Assembly (NCBI GenBank): GCA_017304475.1
Contig: JAFKKV010000012.1
Span: forward strand, 310,001-374,000
Reading direction: 5' to 3'
Length of the DNA stretch: 64,000 bases
Source of the DNA: Hyphomicrobiales bacterium
GTDB lineage: Bacteria > Pseudomonadota > Alphaproteobacteria > Rhizobiales > Phreatobacteraceae
Below are positions 1 through 8,964 of this stretch, piece after piece. A program made the position numbers and the translations under genes. Each line of letters begins with the position of its first letter. Position 1 is the first letter of the stretch. The notes under the pieces were generated by a model. The model worked only from the letters and a program-made list of their open reading frames with translations, was not told where the DNA came from and did not search any database.

Positions 1-681
1 CTGGTCAATGCGGTCAACGAAGCGCTGAACCGGCTCGATATCGGCTATGGCAAGCACAAGCGCTTCCTGGCCGACGCCGCCCACGAGTTGCGCACGCCGA
101 TCGCCATCCTCCAAACCCGCCTGGAAGACCTGGCCTCGGGCCCGGAACAGGCGCGCCTCCTGGCCGATGTCGCGCGGCTGTCGCTGATGGCCGAGCAATT
201 GCTCGACCTCCAGCGGCTCGATCAGCAGCCGCGGCAAATGGCTCCGGTCGATCTGGTCGCGCTGGGCCTCGGCGTCACCGCCGACCTCGCGCCGCTCGCC
301 ATCGCCGCGGGCTATCAATTGTCCTACGAGGCCGGCAAGGAGCCGGTCCTGGTCCCGGGCGACCAGGCGTCGCTGCAGCGCGCCGTGACCAATTTGGTCC
401 AGAACGCCATCGAGCATGCCGGGGGACGGGGGGCGATCACCATCGTGGTCGACCGGAGCGGCAGCATCGAGGTGCGCGACGAGGGGCCGGGCGTTCCGGC
501 CGAGCATCGCGAGCAGATCTTCGAGCCGTTCTACCGGGTGCAGGCGCGCGATCACGGCGCGGGGCTCGGGCTGCATCTGGTCCGCGAGGTGGTGCAACGC
601 CATCACGGCCAGGTCGCGGTGGTCGATTGCGGGGCCGAGGGTTCGTGTTTCCGCGTCACGCTGCCCTTGCTGCGGGCCTGA
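1..681 (+). CDS. Sensor histidine kinase, C-terminal part (5' end outside window)
   Basis: The frame is already open at base 1 and the true start lies upstream. The visible 226 codons hold the phosphoacceptor helix with the H-box HELRTP (codons 28-33), a DHp helix pair, then a HATPase domain with N-box (NLVQNAIEH), G1 (DEGPGVP), F-box (EPFYRV) and G2 (GLGLHLV). It is therefore the catalytic core of a two-component kinase that autophosphorylates its histidine and passes the phosphate to a response regulator, which is probably encoded upstream outside the window. The protein ends 18 residues after G2-associated strands, normal for the family. The signal sensed cannot be read because the sensor region is missing. 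A TTG at base 88 is only an internal leucine codon of the H-box. Confidence 0.93.
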   Translation: MVNAVNEALNRLDIGYGKHKRFLADAAHELRTPIAILQTRLEDLASGPEQARLLADVARLSLMAEQLLDLQRLDQQPRQMAPVDLVALGLGVTADLAPLAIAAGYQLSYEAGKEPVLVPGDQASLQRAVTNLVQNAIEHAGGRGAITIVVDRSGSIEVRDEGPGVPAEHREQIFEPFYRVQARDHGAGLGLHLVREVVQRHHGQVAVVDCGAEGSCFRVTLPLLRA

Positions 682-751
682 TCGGCCGGCATCCCAGCCA
701 CAGGCCGTCATGCGCCGCTCGGCGACACCCGCTCCGCAGTTTCGAATTGTT

Positions 752-806
752 CTATTTCATCAATAAAAACAAATAGTTGATGTGATTTTCCAGCGACGCT
801 ATAGAT
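752..806 (+). promoter_or_regulatory. Candidate sigma-70 promoter with flanking inverted repeat, for tonB
   Basis: A TTGATG hexamer (777-782) and TATAGA (800-805) are separated by exactly 17 bases. Just upstream, CTATTT (752-757) and AAATAG (771-776) form an inverted repeat with a 13-base spacer in an A+T-rich patch, a possible operator. The -10 lies 60 bases before the ATG at 868, which argues against any start codon further upstream. Which regulator binds is not visible; the gene it serves is an iron-type TonB. Confidence 0.5.
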
Positions 807-867
807 GGCCCGGGCCAGGCGGACGCGGCCCGCTGGGTGTCCGGATCGAGCGCGAGGGAGCGACGAG

Positions 868-1701
868 ATGCAACGCGGCCGCGCCGGAGCGATGGTTCGC
901 GGCGCCGCCCTGTGGGGCGGGGCCGGCGCCGTCGTGCTGTGCAGCCACGTCGCCTTCGCCTGGATTCTCGCCGAGCGCGCCAGGCCGCCGCTTTCGGCGG
1001 GCGAGCCACCGGCGACGATCATGGTCGATCTCGCGCCCATGCCCGCCGCGGCCTTGCCGGCGTCCGATCCCGAGGCATCCGACAGCACCACTCATGAGGC
1101 TTCCTCCGGGCGCGCCCGCGAGCCCGTCATGATCGCCATGGCCGGTTCGGCCGTGGCGCAGCCGCCCGCGCCGGCCAACCCGGTCCTGCAAGCGCCGGCG
1201 CCGGCTGCGATGGCGGCGGCGCCCGCGGCCGCCGTGCCGGTTCCGGTTCAGCGCCCAAGGCCGCGCGCCGCGCCAGCACGGACGGCCGATGCCGGCAGGC
1301 CCGAACACGCGGCGCGCCGCGCGGCGCCGGCGCCCGTCCGCGACATGGCGCGCGCATCCGACCAGTCGGCGGCGGCCGCGGCGACGCCGACATCGGGCAT
1401 GGGCGCGGCCGCCGCCCCTATCCAGTCGAGCTGGAAGAGCCGCCTTCTGGCTCATCTCGACCGGCACAAGCGCTATCCGGCCAATGCGCGCGGCGCCGAG
1501 GGGATTTCGCTGCTCAGCTTCACGATGGATCGCGAGGGCAGGGTGCTCGGCTTCTTCATCGCGCGGTCGTCCGGCTCGACCGCGCTCGACGAGGAAACGC
1601 TTGCCATGGTTCAGCGCGCGGCACCTTTGCCCGCGGTGCCCGGCGAGATCGCGGGAAACCAGCTGCAATTCACCGTGCCGGTGCGTTTCAGCCTCAGATG
1701 A
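868..1701 (+). CDS. tonB: TonB family energy transducer
   Basis: 277 residues. A short cytoplasmic start is followed by one hydrophobic anchor (about residues 9-34), a long Ala/Pro-rich linker, and a C-terminal TonB domain (about residues 190-277) with the RYPANAR motif and the final VPVRF strand. TonB couples the inner-membrane ExbB-ExbD motor to TonB-dependent outer-membrane receptors for iron complexes or haem. ATG 868 was chosen because GAGGGAG precedes it and because a good promoter lies between it and the earlier in-frame GTG/ATG codons. It stands alone, about 160 bases before tenA; the second tonB of the window is inside the exbBD operon. Assignment to family is firm; the receptor it serves is unknown. 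Confidence 0.87.
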   Translation: MQRGRAGAMVRGAALWGGAGAVVLCSHVAFAWILAERARPPLSAGEPPATIMVDLAPMPAAALPASDPEASDSTTHEASSGRAREPVMIAMAGSAVAQPPAPANPVLQAPAPAAMAAAPAAAVPVPVQRPRPRAAPARTADAGRPEHAARRAAPAPVRDMARASDQSAAAAATPTSGMGAAAAPIQSSWKSRLLAHLDRHKRYPANARGAEGISLLSFTMDREGRVLGFFIARSSGSTALDEETLAMVQRAAPLPAVPGEIAGNQLQFTVPVRFSLR

Positions 1702-1775
1702 GGGTCGATCCGGGCGGATGGATGCATGGCAATGCCTGTTATCGCGCTCCCGCCAGCGCCCGGTGCGGTGACCGC

Positions 1776-1797
1776 CCCGGGCTTGCCGGGATTTCTT
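1776..1797 (+). terminator. Candidate terminator after tonB
   Basis: CCCGG (1776-1780), loop GCTTG, CCGGG (1786-1790), followed by ATTTCTT. The stem is short and the T-run imperfect, so it may be a weak terminator between tonB and tenA. Confidence 0.35.
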
Positions 1798-1859
1798 CCT
1801 GCGCGCGGTTTGGCTAGAACGCGCTTTCCTTGATGCGGCTTACCGGGACGGACCCTGAA

Positions 1860-2537
1860 ATGGATATTTTCGAGCGCCTGAAGGCAGCCGCCGCGGCGGA
1901 ATGGTCGAGCTATGTCGATCACGATTTCGTTCGGCGGATGGGGGCGGGCACGCTGCCGGCGCCGGCCTTCCAGGTCTATCTGGTGCAGGACTATCTGTTC
2001 CTGATCCAGTTTGCCCGGGCCTATGCGCTGGCGATCTACAAGAGCCGGTCGCTTGCCGACATGCGGGCGGCGCAGCGGGGATTGTCGGCCATTCTCGACG
2101 TCGAGATGGACCTGCATGTCCGGCTGTGCGGCCGGTGGGGCCTGTCGCCCGAGGCGATCGAGGCCGCGCCCGAGCATCAGGCGACCATTGCCTATACGCG
2201 CTTCGTGCTGGATTGCGGCATTTCGGGTGACCTGCTCGACCTGCATGTGGCGCTGGCGCCCTGCGTCATCGGTTATGCCGAGATCGGCCGCCGTCTGGCG
2301 CCCGACGGGGTCGCGGCGCTGGGCGACCATCCCTACCGGGACTGGATCGGCGAATATGCCGGCGAGGTCTATCAGGAGATCGCCCAGGGCGCGCGCGCCC
2401 ATCTCGCCGCGCTTGCCGCACGCTCGATGACCGAGCAGCGCTTCGCCGAACTGGCCGGCCTGTTCGCCAAGGCCTCGCGGCTCGAGGCGGATTTCTGGCA
2501 GATGGCATTGAATGAAAGCGAGGCCGCGCAGGCCTGA
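1860..2537 (+). CDS. tenA: TenA family protein (thiaminase II / aminopyrimidine aminohydrolase)
   Basis: 225 residues, the normal TenA length, all-helical haem-oxygenase-like fold. Known members hydrolyse 4-amino-5-aminomethyl-2-methylpyrimidine to salvage the thiamine pyrimidine. Active-site equivalents seen here: Asp in VQDYLFL, the Cys of the LAPCVIGYAEIG motif (equivalent to Cys135 of Bacillus subtilis TenA), the Tyr of WIGEYAG and the Glu of LEADFWQMA. The residue equivalent to Tyr47 is Phe in this protein (D-Y-L-F instead of D-x-x-Y). ATG 1860 is preferred over TTG 1830/ATG 1833 because it gives the family's usual N-terminus and has GGGACGG upstream. No TPP riboswitch is visible in front. 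It sits among iron-uptake genes, so a role other than thiamine salvage is possible but unproven. Confidence 0.85.
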   Translation: MDIFERLKAAAAAEWSSYVDHDFVRRMGAGTLPAPAFQVYLVQDYLFLIQFARAYALAIYKSRSLADMRAAQRGLSAILDVEMDLHVRLCGRWGLSPEAIEAAPEHQATIAYTRFVLDCGISGDLLDLHVALAPCVIGYAEIGRRLAPDGVAALGDHPYRDWIGEYAGEVYQEIAQGARAHLAALAARSMTEQRFAELAGLFAKASRLEADFWQMALNESEAAQA

Positions 2538-2541
2538 CGAT

Positions 2542-2580
2542 CATGCCGCCGCGGGCTGGATATCGGCCGGCGGCGGCATG
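2542..2580 (+). terminator. Strong hairpin after tenA
   Basis: An 11-bp perfect stem (2542-2552 with 2570-2580, arm CATGCCGCCGC) begins four bases after the tenA stop codon. It lacks a T-run, so it is either an inefficient terminator or an mRNA 3'-end stabiliser. Confidence 0.45.
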
Positions 2581-2694
2581 CGGCTGCATCGAGGCAGCCG
2601 CGCTGCCCATCCTGGCGCCGGCGCCTGTCGCCACGGCAAGGCCGTTGTCGATTCAATATGTTAGCCGCGGCTCGGCCGGGCCTGCCGCGACCAT

Positions 2695-2711
2695 CTTAGA
2701 ACTCATCTAAA
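2695..2711 (+). promoter_or_regulatory. Candidate Irr box (iron control element) upstream of exbB operon
   Basis: CTTAGAACTCATCTAAA holds the perfect inverted repeat TTAGA-N5-TCTAA and agrees with the rhizobial Irr/ICE pattern TTTAGAANNNTTCTAAA, as I remember it, at 12 of 14 defined positions with the same spacing. It lies in an A+T-rich patch with TTGAGA (2715-2720) just downstream, consistent with a promoter-overlapping operator. Irr is the haem-responsive iron regulator of Hyphomicrobiales, so this predicts iron-controlled transcription of the exbB-exbD-tonB operon that begins about 600 bases on. Confidence 0.55.
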
Positions 2712-3314
2712 CTATTGAGATTGCGCGATATTTCGTTAGAGGCTAAGCAGCCATCTGCGATGGTGGCTGCCCTGGTTCCGGCCGGGCGCGTCGCCACCGC
2801 ATGGATTGCCTGAGCTGCCGTCCGCAGGCCGCGCCCTTTGCGCGCCGGCGTGTCTGTGGCCCGAGACGGGCGCGATGTCGCGATCGCGCGAGTGAAAAAA
2901 GATGCCGAGGGCAGGGCGGAGATCGCTCCCTCATTCGTCTTACCTCATGGAGGCCGGGACGGACCTTGCCCGATGACAGGAAGACGATGGCCTTGAACAA
3001 GCCCCCTCGCCTTGCCGAAACGGACCGCCCGCCGCAACCGCCCCGGGCGGCGATCGGCGCGTTGTTCGCGCCGGCCGGACGAGGCGGATGCCGGCACGGA
3101 GAAGAGGCATGACCGCGGCCGCTCCTTCCGCGCGCCGGGCATCGATGCCCGGGCATGGACCGCCGGCGGCGATGTCGCGATTTCGACGCCTCCGGCCGCA
3201 ACCGCGCCGGATGACCTCGCCCCTCGGGGCTTGAGCGATCCGCAAGCCAGCCTGCTCCTGACCTCCAGGCAGCCAGCCAGCGGCAAGCTCTCATTCAACG
3301 GACGAGTGAGAACG
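2712..3314 (+). other. Long leader region between Irr-box candidate and exbB
   Basis: About 600 bases without a recognisable gene. Two tandem 41-codon reading frames have good ribosome sites: 2987-3112 (ACAGGAAG before ATG) and 3109-3234 (GGAGAAG before ATG, overlapping the first stop as ATGA). Both are proline/arginine-rich, unlike any family I know, and typical of chance frames in GC-rich DNA, so neither is called as a gene. The exbB frame itself stays open back to 3012, but no convincing start precedes 3315. Confidence 0.4.
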
Positions 3315-4358
<1,044 letters not shown>

Positions 4359-4362
4359 CGCC

Positions 4363-4866
4363 ATGGGCGTCAGTCTCAAGGATCCGCAGGACGGCGATCT
4401 CGCCGAGGTTTCCGACATCAATGTCACGCCGTTCATCGACGTGATCCTGGTGCTCCTGATCATCTTCATGGTGGCGGCGCCGCTCTCCACCGTCGATGTC
4501 GCCGTCGACCTGCCGGTGTCGAACGCCCAGCCGCAGCCACGGCCCGACAAGCCGGTATTCCTGACGGTGAAAAACGATCTCGCCCTGGCGCTGGGCAATG
4601 ACGACGTGCCGCGCGAGGCGCTGCAGGCGACGCTCGACCGGCAGACCCAGAACGACCGCGAACAACGGATCTTCCTGCGCGCCGACGGGGCGGTGGCCTA
4701 TCGCGAGCTGATGAATGTGATGAACCTGCTGCGCCAGGCCGGCTATCTGAAGATCGCGCTGGTCGGCCTCGAGGATACCGGTGCGGCGGCGGGATCGGCG
4801 GCCACTCCGGGAGCATTGCCGGCGCCAGCCACGGCGGCTCCGGCCACGGCAGCGCCTCGGCCATGA
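4363..4866 (+). CDS. exbD: ExbD, TonB-system proton channel subunit
   Basis: 167 residues, starting four bases after the exbB stop. A short cytoplasmic tail is followed by one membrane helix beginning [18 protein letters not shown], which carries the conserved proton-carrying Asp of the ExbD/TolR family, then a periplasmic domain (about residues 50-145) and an Ala/Pro tail. It forms the ExbB-ExbD motor that energises TonB. Its stop overlaps the ATG of the downstream tonB (ATGA), implying translational coupling. Confidence 0.93.
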   Translation: MGVSLKDPQDGDLAEVSDINVTPFIDVILVLLIIFMVAAPLSTVDVAVDLPVSNAQPQPRPDKPVFLTVKNDLALALGNDDVPREALQATLDRQTQNDREQRIFLRADGAVAYRELMNVMNLLRQAGYLKIALVGLEDTGAAAGSAATPGALPAPATAAPATAAPRP

Positions 4867-5732
4867 TCACGGCGGCGACCGATCGCGGGGGCGATGTCGG
4901 ATCGCGCCCCTGGCTGAGGCTCGCCGGCTGGACCGGCGCGGCGGCGGTCGTCTGCGCGGTTCACGCCGGGGCGGTCTGGCTTGCCGTGCACTGGCAGCCG
5001 GCGGAAGCCGCGGCGGGCGAACCGCCCTCCGCCATCATGATCGAGCTGTCGCCGGTCTCGGTGGCGCCGGAAGCGCCGCCGCAGGATGTCGCGCCCGGAC
5101 CGCAGATGACCCAGGCGGAACCTGCGCCGATACAGCCGGAGACCGAACCGGAGGTGGAGCGCACCCCGGTCGAGGAGACGCCGCCACCACCGCCGCCGCC
5201 CGAGCCGGAGATCCGGATCCCCGAATTGCCGCCCATGCCGGATCCCGCGGCCGTGCTGGCGCCGCCGCCGCCACCGCCGCCGAAGCCGCAGGTCGAGCGG
5301 CCCCCGCCGCCGCGGCCGGTGCAAAGGGTCGAGCGCCCGCGTCCGGTCCGGCCGGACCGGGCAAGGGTGCGCCAGACCACCGCGCCGCCGACGGCGCAGG
5401 CGCAGCGCGCCGATACCGCGGCCGCGCCCTCCGCCGGCGCCGCCGCGGCCTCCGCCGCCTCGCAGGCCAATTGGCGCAGCAGCCTGATGGCCCATCTCAA
5501 CCGCTTCAAGCGCGCCCCGCCCGGTGCGACCAGCGGCGTCGTCCAGGTCGCCTTCACCATCGACCGGGCCGGCCGGGTGCTGTCGTCGCGCCTCGTCCGC
5601 GGCTCGGGCGACAGCGCCCTCGACAACGAGGCGGTGTCGATGATGCGGCGCGCGAGCCCCGTCCCGGCCCCGCCGGCCAATGTCGGCGGCAGCGCGATCT
5701 CGTTTTCGGTTCCGGTCCGGTTCAACAGATGA
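4863..5732 (+). CDS. tonB: TonB family energy transducer of the exbBD operon
   Basis: 289 residues. One N-terminal anchor (about residues 17-42), a long Pro/Glu-rich spacer containing PPPPPPEPE and KPQVERPPPPRP blocks able to span the periplasm, and a C-terminal TonB domain (about residues 200-289) ending SVPVRF. The Tyr-Pro pair normal at the start of the TonB fold (RYP in the other TonB of this window) reads RAPPGAT here. Overlaps exbD by ATGA and the following ATPase gene also by ATGA, so all four genes look like one coupled transcript. It partners with ExbB and ExbD encoded directly upstream. Confidence 0.9.
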   Translation: MITAATDRGGDVGSRPWLRLAGWTGAAAVVCAVHAGAVWLAVHWQPAEAAAGEPPSAIMIELSPVSVAPEAPPQDVAPGPQMTQAEPAPIQPETEPEVERTPVEETPPPPPPPEPEIRIPELPPMPDPAAVLAPPPPPPPKPQVERPPPPRPVQRVERPRPVRPDRARVRQTTAPPTAQAQRADTAAAPSAGAAAASAASQANWRSSLMAHLNRFKRAPPGATSGVVQVAFTIDRAGRVLSSRLVRGSGDSALDNEAVSMMRRASPVPAPPANVGGSAISFSVPVRFNR

Positions 5733-6556
5733 TGTCCATGCTCAAGCTCGTGCCAAGACCCGCCGACCCGTCGCCGGGACCGGGTTCGCTGTTCGAACTC
5801 GACGGCGTCGGTTTCACCATCCCCGGCCGGGTGCTGCTCGAACCCCTGACCATGAGCCTGCCGGCCCGCCGCGTGGTCGGGCTGATCGGCCATAACGGTT
5901 CGGGCAAGTCGACCCTGGTCAAGCTGCTGGCTCGCCAGCAGCCGGCCTCGGCGGGCACGATCCGTTTCGAGGGCAAGGCGCTGGACGCCTGGGGCGACCG
6001 GCCTTTCGCGCGCAAGGTGGCCTATTTGCCGCAGCAGACACCGCCGGCCTCCGGCCTGCTGGTCAAGGAACTGGTGGCGCTCGGCCGCTATCCCTGGCAC
6101 GGCGCGCTCGGCCGCTTCGGCCAGGCCGACCGCGACAAGGTGGCGGAGGCCATGGCCCTGACCGATGTCGAGAGCTTCGCCGAACGGCTGGTCGACACGC
6201 TGTCGGGCGGCGAGCGCCAGCGCGTCTGGCTGGCCATGCTGGTGGCGCAGGACGCCGAATATCTGCTGCTCGACGAACCGATCTCGGCGCTCGACATCGC
6301 CCATCAGGTGGAGGTGCTGTCGCTGGTCCAGCGACTGTCGCGCGATCGCGGCCTCGGCGTCGTGGTCGTGCTGCACGATGTCAACATGGCGGCTCGCTTC
6401 TGCGACGAGATCGTCGCGCTGCATGGCGGCAGGCTGATCGCCCGCGGCGCGCCCGCCGCGATCATGACGCCGGCCGAACTCCAGGCCATCTACGGCATTG
6501 CCATGGGCGTCACGCCACATCCCGTGTCCGGCCTGCCGATCAGCTATGTCCACTGA
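5729..6556 (+). CDS. ABC transporter ATPase, iron-siderophore/haem type (FecE/FhuC/HmuV-like)
   Basis: 275 residues. Walker A GHNGSGKST (54-62), Q-loop PQQTP, signature LSGGERQR (158-165), Walker B LLLDEP (179-184) and switch His in VVVLHDVNMAARFCDE. The ALGRYPWHGALG segment and the C-terminal PAELQAIYGIAMGV are typical of the FecCD-type iron importer ATPases. It should power import of ferric siderophore or haem across the inner membrane. The start overlaps the tonB stop (ATGATG; either ATG possible). Oddly, neither a FecCD permease nor a binding protein follows: the next gene is an IalB homologue. The partner subunits must be elsewhere, or have been lost. Confidence 0.88.
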   Translation: MMSMLKLVPRPADPSPGPGSLFELDGVGFTIPGRVLLEPLTMSLPARRVVGLIGHNGSGKSTLVKLLARQQPASAGTIRFEGKALDAWGDRPFARKVAYLPQQTPPASGLLVKELVALGRYPWHGALGRFGQADRDKVAEAMALTDVESFAERLVDTLSGGERQRVWLAMLVAQDAEYLLLDEPISALDIAHQVEVLSLVQRLSRDRGLGVVVVLHDVNMAARFCDEIVALHGGRLIARGAPAAIMTPAELQAIYGIAMGVTPHPVSGLPISYVH

Positions 6557-6598
6557 ACGCCGCCATCCCGACCTTTGATCTCAACAAGGCCCAAGCCC

Positions 6599-7237
6599 AT
6601 GTTCCGCTCCAAGCTCCTCCTGTCCTGCATGGTGGTCGCCGGTATCGCGGCCACCGCCGGCACGGTGCTGGCCCAGCAGCCGGCGCCGCCGGCCAATCCG
6701 CGGCGGCCAGCACCCGCCGCCACGGCTCCCGCGCCGGCCCCGGCACCCGCGCCCTTGGCGGCCCCGGTCATGCCCGCGATGGCGCAACTGCCCAATGGCG
6801 CGACCTCGATCAACGAGACCTATGGCGACTGGACCGTCGATTGCCGGATCATCGAGGGCCGCAAGGCCTGCGCCTTCTCGCAATCCCAGGGCAACCAGCA
6901 GACCGGCCAGCGCAGCTTCGCCATCGAGTTTCGCCTGCCGGAAAACGGCAAGACCGACGGCGTCCTGCTCCTGCCCTTCGGCCTCAATCTCGATCTCGGC
7001 GTGAAGCTCAAGATCGACGAGCAGGATCTCGGCCAGGGCGTGCGCTTTTCCACCTGCCTGCCGTCGGGATGCCTGGCGCCGATCAGCCTGCCGACGGTCG
7101 CCACCGAAGCCTTGAAGAAGGGCACCCGGCTGATCGTCAGCGCGACGTCGTTGAGCAGTGGCGAGGCCGCCACCTTCAACGTCTCGCTGAACGGCTTCGC
7201 CGCCGCGATCGCCCGGGTCGCCCAGCTCGGCGGCTGA
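6599..7237 (+). CDS. Invasion associated locus B (IalB) family protein
   Basis: 212 residues. Signal peptide (residues 1-26, ending TVLAQQ), an Ala/Pro-rich segment, then the IalB domain starting TYGDWTVDC. Four cysteines in two close groups (VDCRIIEGRKAC and STCLPSGC) fit periplasmic disulphides. IalB-family proteins are common small periplasmic or outer-membrane-associated proteins of Hyphomicrobiales; the name comes from Bartonella, and no invasion role can be assumed here. ATG 6599 is chosen because it opens a normal signal peptide; the in-frame TTG at 6575 is the only upstream alternative. Forty-two bases after the ATPase gene, it may be the last gene of the exbB operon. Confidence 0.87.
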   Translation: MFRSKLLLSCMVVAGIAATAGTVLAQQPAPPANPRRPAPAATAPAPAPAPAPLAAPVMPAMAQLPNGATSINETYGDWTVDCRIIEGRKACAFSQSQGNQQTGQRSFAIEFRLPENGKTDGVLLLPFGLNLDLGVKLKIDEQDLGQGVRFSTCLPSGCLAPISLPTVATEALKKGTRLIVSATSLSSGEAATFNVSLNGFAAAIARVAQLGG

Positions 7238-7323
7238 CCCGCCGCCGGACCGGACTTCGCGCCGCTCGGAGACCGCTGGAGATCGGGTTCCAGCGGAGGT
7301 CTCACGTCGTCTGGAATACGTCG

Positions 7324-7346
7324 ATCCCCGGGTCAAGCCCGGGGAT
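7324..7346. repeat. Dispersed palindrome (CCCGGG family), bidirectional terminator position
   Basis: ATCCCCGGG, loop TCAAG, CCCGGGGAT: a perfect 9-bp stem between two convergent genes. It belongs to the same family as the elements at 31831-31986 and 45366-45452, which share the CCCGGG-N5-CCCGGG core. It may act as a terminator for both flanking genes. Confidence 0.6.
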
Positions 7347-7391
7347 GACGGGCGGCGGTGAGATGCCCGGACGGAGCTCCCGAGCGGCCGC

Positions 7392-8939
7392 TCAGGGCTT
7401 GCGCACGCCCCAGGTGATCGGCTGGTTGGCGGGCCATGACACATAGCCCTGGACGCGCGGGTGAATGGCCTCCAGGACGGGATCGTAATAGAGCCCGATG
7501 ATCGGCACATCGGCGCGGATCTTGGCGTGGATCCTGGCGAAGATCTCGCGCCGGGCGGCGTCGTCGGAGGCCCTTGCGCTCTCGGCCAGCAGGGCGATCG
7601 CTTCCGGATCGCCATATTGGGCGGTCTTGGCGTTGGTCTTGCTGTCGATGAAGGTCATGTACATCTGCGTCGGGTCGAAGCGCACCGAAAAGGAGAAGGA
7701 CTGCAGCTGGAACCGGCCGTTCAGGTAATTGCTGAGCTGGGTCGCCCAGTCGAGCACTTCCAGCTGAACCTTGAAGCCGGCGGCGGTCAGCATGGCCTCG
7801 ATGATGACCGCGTTCTGATACATGCCGGGATATTGCCTGTTGGTCTGCAGCTTGATCGGTTGGCCGCGATAGCCGGCCTCGCGCAGCAGGGCCGCGGCGC
7901 GCGCTGGGTCATAGGCGGGCCATTCGGCGAAGCGTTGATCGTAAAAGGCCGTCGAATTGCTGACGCCCGAAGGGTTGGCCTGGGTCATGCCGGTCGCACG
8001 TGCCTCGGCGATGTCCTTCAGGTTGATGGCATGGGCGAGCGCCAAGCGGATCTTGACGTTGGACAGCAGCGGGTCGTCGGTCTGGATCAGCATGGTCGAC
8101 CAGCCGAGCCCCGGCGCGGTGACGATGCGCATGCCGCGCTGGCGCAGCGGCTCGACCTGTTCGGGATCGATCCTGGCGAGGATATCGACCGCGCCGGTGG
8201 TCAGCGCCGCTTCGCGGGCGGTGGAGTCCGGGATGACCCGGAACAGCACCTGGTCGACGAGCATGTCGCGGGCGCCGGAAAAGCCGCTGGCGGGAGCCGC
8301 ACTTTGTTTGTAGTCGGCAAAGCGATCCAGCAGGATATATTCGCTGCGCCGCCATTCGCGCAGCTTCAGCGGCCCGGAGCCGATCGGCGTCGTCCATTTG
8401 CCCGTCGCATCGACGCTGTCGGGATGGGCGGCGACGACATGGCACTGGATATTGGCGAGCTGCTTGAGGAACAGCGCATTGGCCTGGTCGAGCTTGAACA
8501 CCACGGTCTGGGCGTCGGGCGCCTCGACCGCGACGACCTTGACCCCGCCGCCGCCGAAGAAGGTGGTGCGGCAGGCCCAGGCGGCGCCTTGCACCAGCCG
8601 GTCCCACATCCATTTCACCTCGGCCGAGGTGACCGGCTTGCCGTTGTGGAACAGGGCGCCGCTGCGCAGCTTGAACGTATAGGTCCGGCCCTCGTCGGTG
8701 ACCGCCCAGCTGTCGGCGAGCGCCGGGCCGACGCTCAGGTCGGCACGGAAGGCGACCAGGCCCTCGAAGATCTGATGGACGACGCCGTCGGTATTGGCGT
8801 CACGGTTGACGCCCGGCTCGAGGCTGCGAATGTCGGCATTGAGGGCGACCACCAGCCGGCTGCCGGTCGGTGCGGGCTGGGCCGAAAGAGGGGAGGCGAT
8901 GATCGCTCCCAGAAGGCCAAGCCAGGCGGTGCGGATCAT
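7392..8939 (-). CDS. ABC transporter substrate-binding protein, peptide/opine (family 5, DppA-like)
   Basis: 515 residues. A Sec signal peptide (residues 1-20, ending SPLSAQP) precedes a family 5 extracellular solute-binding domain: RSLEPGVNRD, the LVAFRADLSVGPALADSWAVTDEGRTYTF-type opening, FHNGKPVTSAEVKW, and the ILLDRFADYK and RLALAHAINL blocks. It should capture a small peptide, amide or related solute in the periplasm. It is the last gene of a leftward operon with an alpha/beta hydrolase and an amidase, suggesting the ligand is an amide or peptide-like compound degraded by those enzymes. No permease or ATPase accompanies it here. Start at 8939 has GGGGAC upstream and gives the signal peptide. 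Confidence 0.9.
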   Translation of the reverse strand: MIRTAWLGLLGAIIASPLSAQPAPTGSRLVVALNADIRSLEPGVNRDANTDGVVHQIFEGLVAFRADLSVGPALADSWAVTDEGRTYTFKLRSGALFHNGKPVTSAEVKWMWDRLVQGAAWACRTTFFGGGGVKVVAVEAPDAQTVVFKLDQANALFLKQLANIQCHVVAAHPDSVDATGKWTTPIGSGPLKLREWRRSEYILLDRFADYKQSAAPASGFSGARDMLVDQVLFRVIPDSTAREAALTTGAVDILARIDPEQVEPLRQRGMRIVTAPGLGWSTMLIQTDDPLLSNVKIRLALAHAINLKDIAEARATGMTQANPSGVSNSTAFYDQRFAEWPAYDPARAAALLREAGYRGQPIKLQTNRQYPGMYQNAVIIEAMLTAAGFKVQLEVLDWATQLSNYLNGRFQLQSFSFSVRFDPTQMYMTFIDSKTNAKTAQYGDPEAIALLAESARASDDAARREIFARIHAKIRADVPIIGLYYDPVLEAIHPRVQGYVSWPANQPITWGVRKP

Positions 8940-8964
8940 GCTGCGTCCCCTTCTTTTTTGATGA

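Noticed and set aside
1801..1859. TPP riboswitch upstream of tenA
   Set aside because: A short ACCCTGAA is present, but the CUGAGA and the GAACCUGAUCUGG blocks are not, and the leader is too short.
3012..3314. Possible HemP/HmuP haem-uptake peptide in the exbB frame (GIDARAWTAGGDVAIS and LTSRQPASGKLSFNG)
   Set aside because: The conserved YxLRxTxxGKLILTK block is not continuous, and a long insertion separates the two weak similarities; likely chance.
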